DNA of 64,000 nucleotides from Sphingobacteriales bacterium UTBCD1 (GCA_002066995.1 MWTC01000015.1:1-64000); one strand, 5' to 3'. Positions 9,215-18,429 are shown, counted from the first letter of the stretch. Notes: generated by a model from the letters alone, not told the origin. A program made the numbers and translations.

Positions 9215-10435
9215 ATGAAAAAGATTCTTTTTTTGTCAATCATCTCCCTTGCAATAATAAAAGCTCCGCAGTGCCAGGAACTTGAAACCATTGCGGGAAG
9301 AATATCACCCAAGGAACTGGCGATTTCTCCTTCTCCTGCTTTTGATCTGATGGGAGCATCTCCCTCTCAGATAACCCGTACAGCAGATATAAAAGATTTT
9401 AAAGTGGACTGGTCGTTAAGGTATGGGATCAATCCGAATTTCGCAATTCAATCACAACCAATCTGGGAGATATTTTTTAATAAAAGGGATTTAAGTAAAT
9501 ACCAGTCAGCTTCCAACCTGATGAGACGGCTGGCATCAATTGATTTATCACTGGGTACCATTCAGGATGCCAACAGCTACAGGCGAGTCGGCGGAGCCAT
9601 AAAATTTAATGTTTTCAGGCAAAAAGATCCGTTGATGGAAAAAGAATTGTATGAAGACATCGGTTTAAAATATATAAGTGAAAAAAAGAATCTGCAGCAA
9701 CAGCTTAAAGAGGTCAAAGAAAAACTTGATACCATTAAAAATATTCTTGAGAAACCGGCTTTGCGGGTGCAGATAAAAACTATTGAAGAACAATTGAGCA
9801 CCTTGCATTCCAGGAGAATGGCAGAGATCAATGAACGTGCAAAAATATTTGTTGGCGAATACTGGAATTCATCATCGTTGGATGTGGCTTTTGGCAGAAT
9901 GTATACATTTATGTCTGATAGCGCAGCAACTTTCGGCATGAGAAAAAATAGCAGGAGTACCGGGTGGGGTGCATGGATTAATGGTAATATGGGTATAGGA
10001 AATAAAATTCTGGTATCAGGTCTTTTCAGAATGTTTTGGTATCAGGATCAGGTTGATTTCCTTCTGAAAGACCTGTCAACTGATGTTGAAACTCCTCAAA
10101 CTGCCATCGGTAATAATTCACTCTTTAGCATGGGACTAAATTTCCGCTATGGCGGGTCAATTCATACTTTTTTTGCTGAAATATTGTACGAACGAAAAAA
10201 AGTTAATTCTGCAAAAGGGTGTCTTGATGGAGCGTATGAGGTTCCCGTAAATAGCGAAGTGGTCAGCTCTTCTTTGAATTGGGATGTGGTTAATCCCAAT
10301 ACCGTGACATTTGGCGGTGACTGGCGGATGTACCGGGGCGGAATAATCAGTTACGGGCTGCGTTCTGTTTTTGATTCAAACTGGAAATTCAAAACGTTTG
10401 CTCCTATTATCACACTTTCCTGTATGATGAGATGA
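9215..10435 (+). CDS. Exported, probably outer-membrane, protein with a coiled-coil segment
   Basis: Unrecognised exported protein. The ATG at 9215 gives a good signal peptide (MKKILFLSIISLAIIKAPQC); an in-frame TTG at 9149 would place extra residues before it and is less likely. Residues about 125-185 are strongly charged and helical, with heptad-like spacing. The C-terminal half alternates hydrophobic and polar residues with Gly and aromatic girdle residues (GIGNKILVSGLFRMFWYQDQ), as in beta-barrels. The protein ends MMR rather than in the usual barrel aromatic. It resembles uncharacterised Bacteroidota barrel proteins. A Cys at the end of the signal region might instead indicate a lipoprotein, but the lipobox is poor. 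Confidence 0.65.
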   Translation: MKKILFLSIISLAIIKAPQCQELETIAGRISPKELAISPSPAFDLMGASPSQITRTADIKDFKVDWSLRYGINPNFAIQSQPIWEIFFNKRDLSKYQSASNLMRRLASIDLSLGTIQDANSYRRVGGAIKFNVFRQKDPLMEKELYEDIGLKYISEKKNLQQQLKEVKEKLDTIKNILEKPALRVQIKTIEEQLSTLHSRRMAEINERAKIFVGEYWNSSSLDVAFGRMYTFMSDSAATFGMRKNSRSTGWGAWINGNMGIGNKILVSGLFRMFWYQDQVDFLLKDLSTDVETPQTAIGNNSLFSMGLNFRYGGSIHTFFAEILYERKKVNSAKGCLDGAYEVPVNSEVVSSSLNWDVVNPNTVTFGGDWRMYRGGIISYGLRSVFDSNWKFKTFAPIITLSCMMR

Positions 10436-10512
10436 TCATATTGTGATAGGGAAAAATTTTAAAAGGAGAAAATGGACATTGTAAAATATTTCATTATTTA
10501 AAACAGATCAAT

Positions 10513-11253
10513 ATGAAAAGCAGAATTGCAAAAGCGTTCACAACGCTGTTAATATTTTCTCTGGTATTTGCATCCCGGTCAGAACTTTTTTCTCAGGATG
10601 CAGATTTGAAAACGAAAAACCTTTCAGCCTCAGACTTAAAATTGAAATGGGAGGATAATAGCAAGGATAAGGGGTGGGATAAACTGTTGAAAGAGATGGG
10701 GAGGAATGGCTTTAAGCGGGTGGCAGAGTCTTCCTGGGGATTTAAAGGTGTTTTGAAAGACCAAAAAACAGGAAAATCGGTAGATGTGGAATTTTGCGTT
10801 TTTGATTTTTATAGCCCCAAAGCAGTAAACGATAAAAGTTTTCAAACCGGCTCTATGGTTTGGAGGAAGATAGGCGATGAAGTTTATAAAGCCTATTTAA
10901 TTTATCCCAAAGGAATCAGTGATGTTGAAAAGAGCCTTATGGAATCTGTAGAATTTTATGCTGATAAAAATAATGATATTAAAAAGGCTAATAGCTTCGG
11001 AAGGCAGTTTAGCAAATGTGTAAACGGAGGTAATCATACAGTTCTTATAGATACCTGGTTCGGTAAAATGAAAGTTAAGGCTGACTGCAAAACATCTTGT
11101 ATAACCGGTATAGTAGCTTGTGGGGGAGTTACCGCTATTTTAGAATTAGTTTCAGGTGGACTGGGAACTCCTTTACTTCTTGCAACTTTTGGACTTTGTG
11201 CTGGTGCAGCTTGTGCATCCTGCTTAACTTATTGTGCTTTGGGGTCTTTGTGA
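10513..11253 (+). CDS. Exported precursor with a halocin-C8-like cysteine-rich C-terminus
   Basis: 246-residue protein with a signal peptide (about 1-28, hydrophobic core TLLIFSLVFA, cleavage near LFSQ-D). A polar middle domain spans about 30-185. The last 55 residues are Gly/Ala-rich with seven cysteines at 192, 196, 203, 229, 234, 237 and 241 (spacing CX3CX6CX25CX4CX2CX3C). Halocin C8 of haloarchaea is made as a precursor with an N-terminal immunity domain and a C-terminal peptide with similarly spaced cysteines around a hydrophobic stretch, and related domains occur in bacteria. The layout fits, but I could not run a profile search. The alternative is a membrane-anchored exported protein. 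The lipase gene starts 42 bases downstream and may share its transcript. Confidence 0.6.
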   Translation: MKSRIAKAFTTLLIFSLVFASRSELFSQDADLKTKNLSASDLKLKWEDNSKDKGWDKLLKEMGRNGFKRVAESSWGFKGVLKDQKTGKSVDVEFCVFDFYSPKAVNDKSFQTGSMVWRKIGDEVYKAYLIYPKGISDVEKSLMESVEFYADKNNDIKKANSFGRQFSKCVNGGNHTVLIDTWFGKMKVKADCKTSCITGIVACGGVTAILELVSGGLGTPLLLATFGLCAGAACASCLTYCALGSL

Positions 11254-11295
11254 TTATAATTCCTGATAATAGCGATTAATTTAAAACTTTTTAAA

Positions 11296-13155
11296 ATGAA
11301 AAAATACTCACTTTTATTTTCAATTTTTTTGTTAGTGGTTAGCGTAATGCCGGGTTTTAGTCAATCCGGAACAAATTGTTTTAATACGCAATTCAATAGA
11401 AATTCCACCAGCTATAATGCGGTAAACGCCTATTTGCTATCTTACCTGACCACCATGTCAACACCCGATTATCTCAGATTTCGGGAGCCTGCTCCCTATC
11501 CGTCTGAAAACAGTAATTGGGTGAAATATTTCCAGCACCGGAATGATACATTTGTCCGCAAATTTTCACAGCAGGTTTCATATCTTTTTTATAATCCTTC
11601 GCAGCAGCTTCAGGAATCTTTGGCAGGTGTTCAGAACAAGGTTATCCCTAACGTAATAACTAAATCAATAAATAAAACAGAGAGCGAACCTAATGTAGTA
11701 GTTACGGCAGGAGGCAATGTGATCTTTGATTTTCAATACCGTTGCAGTCCCAATGCTTATGATCCCGAAGCAATTATTATTTCGACACCAACTACGGTAT
11801 ATGTTGTTTTCAGGGCAACAGACCGGGTTTCCTGTATCAGTGAGAACAGCCCCATAAATTCGTTTGGTTATAATTGGGGCGAATGGATAGGGACAGACTT
11901 TAAATTTTTAAAAAGGACCTGGCCTAAAATAAACGGACAAGTACACAGAGGATTTATTGAAAGTCTGAATTATGAAAACTTTGCAGATAGTGTTGCTTCA
12001 AGAATAAAAAACCGTTATGGGGGCGCCGGTAAAAAAGTATGGATAGCCGGACACAGCCTCGGAGGAGCACATGCACAGCTCTTTGCATTGTTATTAAAAC
12101 TGAATTGGGGAATCACCGCACAAGGTGTTTATGTTTATGAAAGCCCTCATCCTGGTGATGCTGATTTTGTTAATCAATTGAACAGTGAATTAGGAGGAAA
12201 GTCCAGAATCCAGAGATTTGAATTTTCAGATGACCCTATACCCACACTGCCTTTTCAGATGCCACCATTTTCATTCGCAAGAGCCGGCGAAAGAAATTAT
12301 TTTGCCGATCTTAATAAGATGAACAGAGGCGAAGAACAAATTCCGGTCTGGGACGATATGAGACTTGCTTGCGGTCTTTTAAATCTTGGGCTAAGCAATA
12401 CTATCAAGTTAGAAGCTTTATACAGTTGTGGCGGCGCATTTTGTTATCATCATCCCACCTGGGTTTTAAAAGGGCTCAGAAATAAGCTGCCATCATCGGC
12501 GTATTCATCTTTACCTCCGGATATCCCGCTGCCTGCACAGGGAGAGGGCACTTGTTCCGCACCACAGATTCAAAAGGGAAATCTGAATAATCCATTGGTT
12601 AATACTATGGATGATATCGAGAATGCCGTTGCTAATTTCATAAATGCTGCCACAAATTATACCAGCAATCTGTTAGGGACTGTGCCCGGGGTCACAGATG
12701 GGGCAAGCTATAAGATTTCATGCTATGGTTTCAGCAGAAATAATACAAAGAAATATCTGAATTGGAATGCAACAGACAAAAGCCAGTTACAGATCAGTAC
12801 TACAGGAACTGTATTTAAATTGACACATAAGCTGGCTGGTGGTTATTACCTCACTGTCGGCCAGACAAAGATGGTAGCAGATATCAAAGAGCCAAACCTG
12901 GGAGGGCCTGATGCACGGAGTACTCCGAATGTACTGATGCAAAAAGCAGGTAATTATCCTTTCGGAGCATTTGGTGATGAAGATACATGGTACCTGATCC
13001 CTATTAAACAGAATGCTTACGTATTATACAATTTTAATACTCATTGTATCTTAACTGCAGGAGCTGAGTGCCTGTCGGGAGGTAAATGCGGTGTCACTAA
13101 TATTCCCGGCCAAAAACCTAATCGCTATCAGGTCTGGTTACTGGAAAAACAGTAG
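11296..13155 (+). CDS. Secreted class 3 lipase-like hydrolase with lectin-like C-terminal domain
   Basis: 619-residue secreted alpha/beta hydrolase of the lipase class 3 type, which would cleave acyl esters outside the cytoplasm. The signal peptide is about 1-22 (cleavage near GFSQ-S). The fold spans about 140-390, with the nucleophile Ser254 in GHSLGG, a likely catalytic Asp in SDDPIP (312/313), and a His in CYHHPTW (385/386). The last 150 residues contain spaced Trp and NF motifs (DTWYLIPI, YNFNTHCIL, YQVWLL), suggesting a ricin-like beta-trefoil binding domain. There is no T9SS sorting signal. It lies 42 bases after the halocin-like gene and is followed by two hairpin terminators. Substrate unknown. 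Confidence 0.8.
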   Translation: MKKYSLLFSIFLLVVSVMPGFSQSGTNCFNTQFNRNSTSYNAVNAYLLSYLTTMSTPDYLRFREPAPYPSENSNWVKYFQHRNDTFVRKFSQQVSYLFYNPSQQLQESLAGVQNKVIPNVITKSINKTESEPNVVVTAGGNVIFDFQYRCSPNAYDPEAIIISTPTTVYVVFRATDRVSCISENSPINSFGYNWGEWIGTDFKFLKRTWPKINGQVHRGFIESLNYENFADSVASRIKNRYGGAGKKVWIAGHSLGGAHAQLFALLLKLNWGITAQGVYVYESPHPGDADFVNQLNSELGGKSRIQRFEFSDDPIPTLPFQMPPFSFARAGERNYFADLNKMNRGEEQIPVWDDMRLACGLLNLGLSNTIKLEALYSCGGAFCYHHPTWVLKGLRNKLPSSAYSSLPPDIPLPAQGEGTCSAPQIQKGNLNNPLVNTMDDIENAVANFINAATNYTSNLLGTVPGVTDGASYKISCYGFSRNNTKKYLNWNATDKSQLQISTTGTVFKLTHKLAGGYYLTVGQTKMVADIKEPNLGGPDARSTPNVLMQKAGNYPFGAFGDEDTWYLIPIKQNAYVLYNFNTHCILTAGAECLSGGKCGVTNIPGQKPNRYQVWLLEKQ

Positions 13156-13181
13156 CTGATCACAGGGAACGATGTTATTAT

Positions 13182-13225
13182 AATTCCGGTATTATTTTGC
13201 TGAATGAAATAATAATACCGGAATT
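13182..13225 (+). terminator. Terminator hairpin after the lipase gene
   Basis: A perfect 15-bp stem (AATTCCGGTATTATT with its complement) around a 14-base loop, starting 27 bases after the lipase stop and followed by TCTTTGTTT. The near-symmetric sequence could work on either strand, but only the plus strand has a gene ending here. Confidence 0.7.
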
Positions 13226-13267
13226 TCTTTGTTTAAATAATCGTATTTCACATCGGTTGATAAGACT

Positions 13268-13294
13268 CATGCACAACCAAGTGCATGTTTTTTT
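13268..13294 (+). terminator. Second terminator hairpin before the lectin gene
   Basis: A 7-bp stem CATGCAC / GTGCATG with the loop AACCAA, followed immediately by seven T residues: a classical intrinsic terminator. It tandems with the hairpin at 13182 and separates the lipase unit from the lectin gene at 13353, which therefore needs its own promoter. Confidence 0.8.
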
Positions 13295-13352
13295 ATATTG
13301 CAACTTCCGCTTTAAGATTTAATAAAATTAACACCCTAATATTTATCCTGAA

Positions 13353-14216
13353 ATGAGAAACGGTATTCTTATTTTGTTTTTAAGTGCATGGAGTTTTAGC
13401 TCTTCTTCACAAACCAGCATCTGCGGAACTGAAAATGAAGGCAGTCCGGTTAATCTTTCAGCTCCGTCAGGGCAGGTATTTATTTCCGTGACATTTGCAA
13501 GCTATGGCACACCCAATGGCAGTTGTGGAAGCTTCACAATCGGGGGATGCCATGCAGCTAACAGTAAATCTGTTGTAGAATCTTTGTTAGTTGGAAAAAA
13601 TTCTGCGAGTATTATGGCTGACAACGCAACATTTGGCGATCCCTGTCCGGGAACTGTTAAGAGACTTTATATTGAAGCTGTTTATTCCACACCGCTTCCA
13701 TTGAAGCTTATATCATTCAGCGGAACAAACCTTACTACTGAGAATTTATTGTATTGGGAAACCAGCAACGAGACCAATACAAAAGAATTTATAATAGAAC
13801 GGAGCAATGATGGCAACCGGTTTTATGCAATCGGAACACTACCTTCGCTCAATCGCCCCGGAAATAATCATTATTCTTATTCGGATACTTTGCAGCAGGT
13901 TTCTGTTCAGTTCTATAGGCTGAAGCTGGCAGATATAGACAGAACTTTTACATATAGCAGCGTTATTAAGCTGGGACATTCTTCTGATGCAAAGTTTAAT
14001 GTTTTTCCAAACCCCGTTCTAAACTCCGTAACAATTGAAGGACTTCAAAACAAAGGATCAATAGAAATCACCGACCTGCTGGGAAGAAGAATGCAAAAAC
14101 TACATATTATTGCTCAAACTCAAACGGTCAACATGGAGCGATATTCCCCGGGCATTTATATCATAAAATGCAGTTACGGAAATATTATGCTCTTCAAAAA
14201 AATTATTAAGGAATAA
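13353..14216 (+). CDS. T9SS-sorted protein with a SUEL-type (galactose/rhamnose-binding) lectin domain
   Basis: 287-residue secreted protein. After a signal peptide (about 1-20), residues 24-112 match the SUEL/Gal_Lectin pattern known mainly from animal egg lectins and latrophilin: EGSPVNLSAPSGQ, then a strand ending ASYGTPNGSCG, spaced cysteines, and the hallmark FGDPCPGTVKRLYIEAVY. A short linker strand region (about 115-205) follows. The C-terminus is a T9SS type A sorting domain (VFPNPVLNSVTIEGLQN to LFKKIIKE). It should be secreted across the outer membrane and attached to the surface, binding a sugar ligand. Preceded by two terminators, so it is probably transcribed alone. Confidence 0.85.
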   Translation: MRNGILILFLSAWSFSSSSQTSICGTENEGSPVNLSAPSGQVFISVTFASYGTPNGSCGSFTIGGCHAANSKSVVESLLVGKNSASIMADNATFGDPCPGTVKRLYIEAVYSTPLPLKLISFSGTNLTTENLLYWETSNETNTKEFIIERSNDGNRFYAIGTLPSLNRPGNNHYSYSDTLQQVSVQFYRLKLADIDRTFTYSSVIKLGHSSDAKFNVFPNPVLNSVTIEGLQNKGSIEITDLLGRRMQKLHIIAQTQTVNMERYSPGIYIIKCSYGNIMLFKKIIKE

Positions 14217-14224
14217 ACAACTGT

Positions 14225-15280
14225 TCAAAAAAGATATTTGCTGATTTTCTTTACGATCCCAGGACCCTCGTAAATAAACCCGGTCCACACCTGCAGCAAT
14301 GATGCACCGGCATCAAATTTTTCTTTTGCGTCTTCTGCCGTAAAGATTCCTCCCGAAGCAATGACAGGAATTTTCCCTCCTGTTTTTCCCGAAATGTATT
14401 TTACTATTTCCGTACTTCTTTTTGCCAGCGGTTTTCCGCTTAAACCGCCGTTGCCTGCTTTTTGACTTTTAACTTTTGATCCTTCACTTAACCCCTCTCT
14501 CGAAATAGTGGTATTGGTTGCCACTATCCCGTCCAGTTTGATTTCTATTGCCAGCTCGATTACATCATTCAGTTGTTCAGGAGTCAGATCCGGAGCTATT
14601 TTGAGAAGTATCGGCCTTTGAATTTTAAATTTTGAATTTTCGCTTTGCAAATGTGATAAGATCTTTCTCAGGGATTCCTTTTCCTGCAATTCGCGAAGCC
14701 CCGGAGTGTTCGGAGAACTTACATTCACTACAAAATAATCCACGTATGGATGCAGCTCTTTAAAACAGATCTCATAATCCTTCCATGCTTCTTCATTGGG
14801 TGTGGTTTTATTTTTCCCGATATTTCCTCCGAGGATCAGTTGACCATTCGCAGATTTATTGTCCGGATGTTTTTCTCTCCACTTTTTCAGTCTTTTTGCT
14901 ATTGCCGAAACACCGTCATTATTAAATCCCATGCGATTGATCAGCGCCTTGTCTTTTGGTAAGCGGAAAAGTCTCGGTTTGGGATTTCCCGGTTGCGGTT
15001 TGGGAGTAACAGTGCCGATTTCCACAAATCCGAAACCTAATACTTCCAGTTCTCTCAGGTATTTTGCATTTTTATCGAACCCGGCGCCAAGCCCTATTGG
15101 ATTTGAAAATTCCAGGTACCCAATCTCAAATTTTAAATTATCTTTTATTCCGGGCTTATAGCATTTGGCTAACAGTTTTCCGAATCCGATACTGCAGAGA
15201 AACTTCAGGCAATTCATGGAAAAATAATGTGCCCGTTCGGGAGGGAAAAGAAAAAGGATGTTTCGGAGCAATTTGTACAT
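14225..15280 (-). CDS. pyrD: Dihydroorotate dehydrogenase (quinone), class 2
   Basis: FMN enzyme of pyrimidine synthesis that oxidises dihydroorotate to orotate and passes electrons to quinone at the inner membrane. The 351 residues include the N-terminal helical extension typical of class 2 (MYKLLRNILFLFPPERAHYF). Family motifs are GLGAGFDKNAKYLRELEVLG, EIGTVTPKPQPGNPKPRLFR, INRMGFNN, VVNVSSPNTPGLRELQ with the catalytic Ser, and IPVIASGGIFTAEDA in the FMN phosphate site. It converges on the lectin gene with eight bases between the stops. pyrC of the same pathway is at 28.7 kb but not linked. Confidence 0.96.
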   Translation of the reverse strand: MYKLLRNILFLFPPERAHYFSMNCLKFLCSIGFGKLLAKCYKPGIKDNLKFEIGYLEFSNPIGLGAGFDKNAKYLRELEVLGFGFVEIGTVTPKPQPGNPKPRLFRLPKDKALINRMGFNNDGVSAIAKRLKKWREKHPDNKSANGQLILGGNIGKNKTTPNEEAWKDYEICFKELHPYVDYFVVNVSSPNTPGLRELQEKESLRKILSHLQSENSKFKIQRPILLKIAPDLTPEQLNDVIELAIEIKLDGIVATNTTISREGLSEGSKVKSQKAGNGGLSGKPLAKRSTEIVKYISGKTGGKIPVIASGGIFTAEDAKEKFDAGASLLQVWTGFIYEGPGIVKKISKYLF

Positions 15281-15326
15281 ACCGGGAAGCGAAGATAGCG
15301 GAACTTTTACGGATGATTTTTGTTGT

Positions 15327-15334
15327 TAACTTTG
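15327..15334 (+). promoter_or_regulatory. Candidate -7 box for the thiolase gene
   Basis: TAACTTTG matches the Bacteroidota -7 consensus TAnnTTTG and lies 45 bases before the thiolase ATG. A good TTTG box is not seen at the expected distance upstream, so support is partial. Confidence 0.35.
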
Positions 15335-15379
15335 AAGATATTTACATTTTATACTTCTTAAACTTTAAAACTTTTCTTC

Positions 15380-16558
15380 ATGCAGGAAGCGTATATAGTA
15401 GCAGGATACCGTACGGCAGTTGGAAAATCCAAAAGAGGCAAGTTTCGTTTTTACAGGCCGGATGATCTGGCGATTGAAGTTATTAAAGGATTGATGGCAT
15501 CTGTTCCTCAATTACAGGCAAAACAGGTGGATGATGTGATCGTGGGTAATGCTGTTCCCGAAGCAGAACAGGGATTGCAGATAGGGCGCATCATTGCTGC
15601 AAGAGCTTTAGGATTTGACACTCCCGGAATGACGGTTAACCGTTATTGTGCATCAGGATTGGAAACAATTGCTATTGCAACAGCCAAGATTCGTATGGGG
15701 CTGGCAGAATGCATCATAGCAGGTGGTACGGAGAGTATGAGCCTGGTTCCTACGGCGGGATGGAAGACAGTTCCTTCCTATTCCATTGCAAAAGATGAAC
15801 CTGATTATTATCTCAGCATGGGATTGACTGCAGAAGCAGTGGCAAAAGAGTATCATGTAAGCAGGGAAGCACAGGATGAATTTTCATTCCATTCCCATCA
15901 GAAAGCACTTCATGCAATCAAAAACGGATACTTTACAAGCGGGATACTGCCTATCAATGTGGAAGAAGTATATGTAGATGAGAAAGGTAAAAAACAGAAA
16001 AGGAATTATGTGATGGATACGGATGAAGGGCCGAGAGCAGACACTTCCATGGAAGCTTTGGCAAGATTAAAACCTGTATTCGCAGCCGGTGGTTCTGTCA
16101 CTGCAGGCAATTCTTCGCAGACATCAGATGGAGCTGCTTTTGTAATAGTGATGGGTGAAAAGATGATGAATGAACTGAAGTTAAAACCAATCGGAAGGGT
16201 AGTAGCTTGTTCCGTTGCCGGTGTGAATCCCCGTATCATGGGCATCGGGCCTATAGCTGCTATACCAAAAGTATTGAAGCAATCAGGGATGAGCCTTTCG
16301 GATATTGACCTGGTGGAATTGAATGAAGCTTTCGCTTCCCAATCGCTCACAGTGATCAAAGAAGTGGGGCTTGATCCTTCTAAAGTGAATATCAACGGCG
16401 GCGCCATTGCTTTAGGACACCCATTGGGATGCACCGGGTGTAAACTTACCATCCAGATACTTCATGATATGAAACGGCTGAATAAAAAATACGGAATGGT
16501 AACTGCCTGTGTCGGAGGAGGACAGGGCATTGCAGGTATCATTGAGAATATTGAGTAA
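15380..16558 (+). CDS. Acetyl-CoA C-acyltransferase (thiolase)
   Basis: 392-residue thiolase that cleaves 3-ketoacyl-CoA or, in reverse, condenses acyl-CoAs in fatty-acid metabolism. The nucleophile Cys is in NRYCASGLE. The other active-site elements are NEAFASQ, the His in GGAIALGHPLGCTG and the second Cys in CVGGGQG. Length and motifs fit the FadA/AtoB superfamily. It stands without the usual FadB partner in this window, so whether it acts in beta-oxidation or acetoacetyl-CoA formation cannot be decided. It is divergent from pyrD across a 99-base region. Confidence 0.93.
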   Translation: MQEAYIVAGYRTAVGKSKRGKFRFYRPDDLAIEVIKGLMASVPQLQAKQVDDVIVGNAVPEAEQGLQIGRIIAARALGFDTPGMTVNRYCASGLETIAIATAKIRMGLAECIIAGGTESMSLVPTAGWKTVPSYSIAKDEPDYYLSMGLTAEAVAKEYHVSREAQDEFSFHSHQKALHAIKNGYFTSGILPINVEEVYVDEKGKKQKRNYVMDTDEGPRADTSMEALARLKPVFAAGGSVTAGNSSQTSDGAAFVIVMGEKMMNELKLKPIGRVVACSVAGVNPRIMGIGPIAAIPKVLKQSGMSLSDIDLVELNEAFASQSLTVIKEVGLDPSKVNINGGAIALGHPLGCTGCKLTIQILHDMKRLNKKYGMVTACVGGGQGIAGIIENIE

Positions 16559-16576
16559 ATTTTTGGTGTCTTATGA

Positions 16577-18427
16577 TCAGGTTTTGAACGTGACCTGCCT
16601 GAGGATTGTTTTTCCTACCGGAACAAGTATAACATGTTCTGTTTTTCGTGATCGGGTATTAAAAAGTTCCGCACGAAATTCGAGACGGCCTTTTTCTTTT
16701 TTTATTTTTCCTTTACGATACCGGTAATGCTTTAATGATATTGGTCTGTAGTGTGTGTCATAGAACTCCGGTATATTATATTTTTTAGTGATGATCTCTT
16801 CGGCTTCTATGGGGAGTGCAAGCACTAAAGGGCCGTAAGAGAAATATACTTCCCGGTCATGAGTACGGTTTACTTTCAATGCAGGCGTGAATATGATCTG
16901 AAAAGTTTCTTTTCCCTTCCACTTTTTATGTATGACAATAAATCTTTTTCCTTCCTTAAATGAAATGCCTGCTGTTACTGCTTTTGACCAGCCCGGCTTT
17001 CTGATTTTCAGAGTAAATTCAACAGGATGCTCCACCTCGATTTCAAAATTGATGGTAAAGTCAAAAGGATAGGATGTGGTTTCCCTGATAAAAATATTTT
17101 TCCCCTTAAAATTTATGGCTGATTCATTGGGTCCAAACAGGCAAGCGATTAGCCCCTCATCATCTTTCATCCACATATTCTGTATAAAGTATGGAGTTAT
17201 CCTTCCTGCATTGGGGACGCAGCAAACAGCCACGTCCTGATGTACAGGCGAATATTTATAACGGGTTTGTTTTTTGATCTTTTCCTTTAATCCGTTTTTT
17301 GTTCCGCACATTTCATAAGAATTGTCCGTCTTCAGATAGGCAATGGAACTGTGAACGGGGTTCCTGGAACCTTGTGCAGCATTAAAAAATATTTTTTCTG
17401 CTTTGTCTGCAAACTGAAGATTACCTGTTTTCTGAAGGAGAAAAAGATATGAATCCATCAGCTCATGGATGGAACAGTATTCATACCCGGTGTTCGTTCC
17501 GTTTGCCTTGCGGCCCAGGATCCATTCATCACCTATCGGGCCGCCGGTAGCGGTAGTAGCACTTTCTATTCTTTTCAGATAGACAGAAAGAGCTTTTTTT
17601 AATTGGGAATTGCCGGTCGTAAAATACGCCGAGGCTAATGACCGGAGATGCTCGTATGTGTGAACGCCATGGCCGGCAAGTTTATATTTTTTATTCAGGA
17701 TGTTTTTTAACTGGACATCTTTTTCACTTACATCTTCCCTGTTGTAATCGCTGAATAAAAATGCAGCATACTCTGTGTAGATTTTATCACCGGTGAACCG
17801 GTACAACTCATACAGTATATCGGTGAACATCAGACCGTGGCTAACGCCTGCATAAGGTTTATTGAATGAAAATGGTGAAGATGCCGGAGCCGGGTATTTC
17901 TTCATTACATTTTTCACGGCACGGATCATGGCTTGCAAGACCTTCTTATTTTTTGTGGCTTCATAATAACCGGCCAAAGCACGGTACAAAGTTGTCTTTG
18001 ACCAGAGCTCTCCGTTTTCCCCGGTGAAATGATAACGCAGGTTGGGTGCATAGATCCCGATGTATCCGTCCTTATCCTGGGTGGAAAGAAAATAACCGAT
18101 TTGTTTTTTGATTCTGGCCAGGTGTATTTTATTATTCAGCAAAAAGGCATGCCTCATATAACCATCCAGCCAGTTCGACTGGCTTTCACTGTTCCACCAT
18201 AAATATTGCCGGCTCCATTCATCCTGCCCCTGCAGGTTGCCTACACTTTTTGATCTTATATTTCTGGTCAGCCTGTCTTTTCCATAAATTTTGTCTTTAA
18301 TAAAAAGATCAGGCGCCAGCCGGTCCAGATGGCCTACAAACCCGTTGAGATCTTTCTGCATTTGTTCTTTGATCCAACCACATGGTTTTATATCTCCTAA
18401 TGATATTCTTTGAAATCCGCTTTTCAT
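16577..18427 (-). CDS. GH127-like (DUF1680) beta-L-arabinofuranosidase-type glycoside hydrolase
   Basis: About 616 residues resembling the DUF1680/GH127 family of (alpha/alpha)6-barrel glycosidases, which in characterised members remove beta-L-arabinofuranose with a Zn-bound cysteine nucleophile. Seen here are a Y-E-M-C-G-T segment (near residue 372) and a VAVCCVPNAGR segment (near residue 401), corresponding to the Glu and three Cys metal ligands of the family. No signal peptide is visible, unusual beside an exported GH13. I use the ATG at 18427; another in-frame ATG at 18445 would overlap the upstream amylase gene by 16 bases. It follows that gene in a tight operon. The real substrate is unknown. 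Confidence 0.8.
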   Translation of the reverse strand: MKSGFQRISLGDIKPCGWIKEQMQKDLNGFVGHLDRLAPDLFIKDKIYGKDRLTRNIRSKSVGNLQGQDEWSRQYLWWNSESQSNWLDGYMRHAFLLNNKIHLARIKKQIGYFLSTQDKDGYIGIYAPNLRYHFTGENGELWSKTTLYRALAGYYEATKNKKVLQAMIRAVKNVMKKYPAPASSPFSFNKPYAGVSHGLMFTDILYELYRFTGDKIYTEYAAFLFSDYNREDVSEKDVQLKNILNKKYKLAGHGVHTYEHLRSLASAYFTTGNSQLKKALSVYLKRIESATTATGGPIGDEWILGRKANGTNTGYEYCSIHELMDSYLFLLQKTGNLQFADKAEKIFFNAAQGSRNPVHSSIAYLKTDNSYEMCGTKNGLKEKIKKQTRYKYSPVHQDVAVCCVPNAGRITPYFIQNMWMKDDEGLIACLFGPNESAINFKGKNIFIRETTSYPFDFTINFEIEVEHPVEFTLKIRKPGWSKAVTAGISFKEGKRFIVIHKKWKGKETFQIIFTPALKVNRTHDREVYFSYGPLVLALPIEAEEIITKKYNIPEFYDTHYRPISLKHYRYRKGKIKKEKGRLEFRAELFNTRSRKTEHVILVPVGKTILRQVTFKT

Positions 18428-18429
18428 AT

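Noticed and set aside
16006-16452. 148-codon minus-strand frame inside the thiolase gene
   Set aside because: It is antisense to a strongly conserved gene and its product shows no family pattern.
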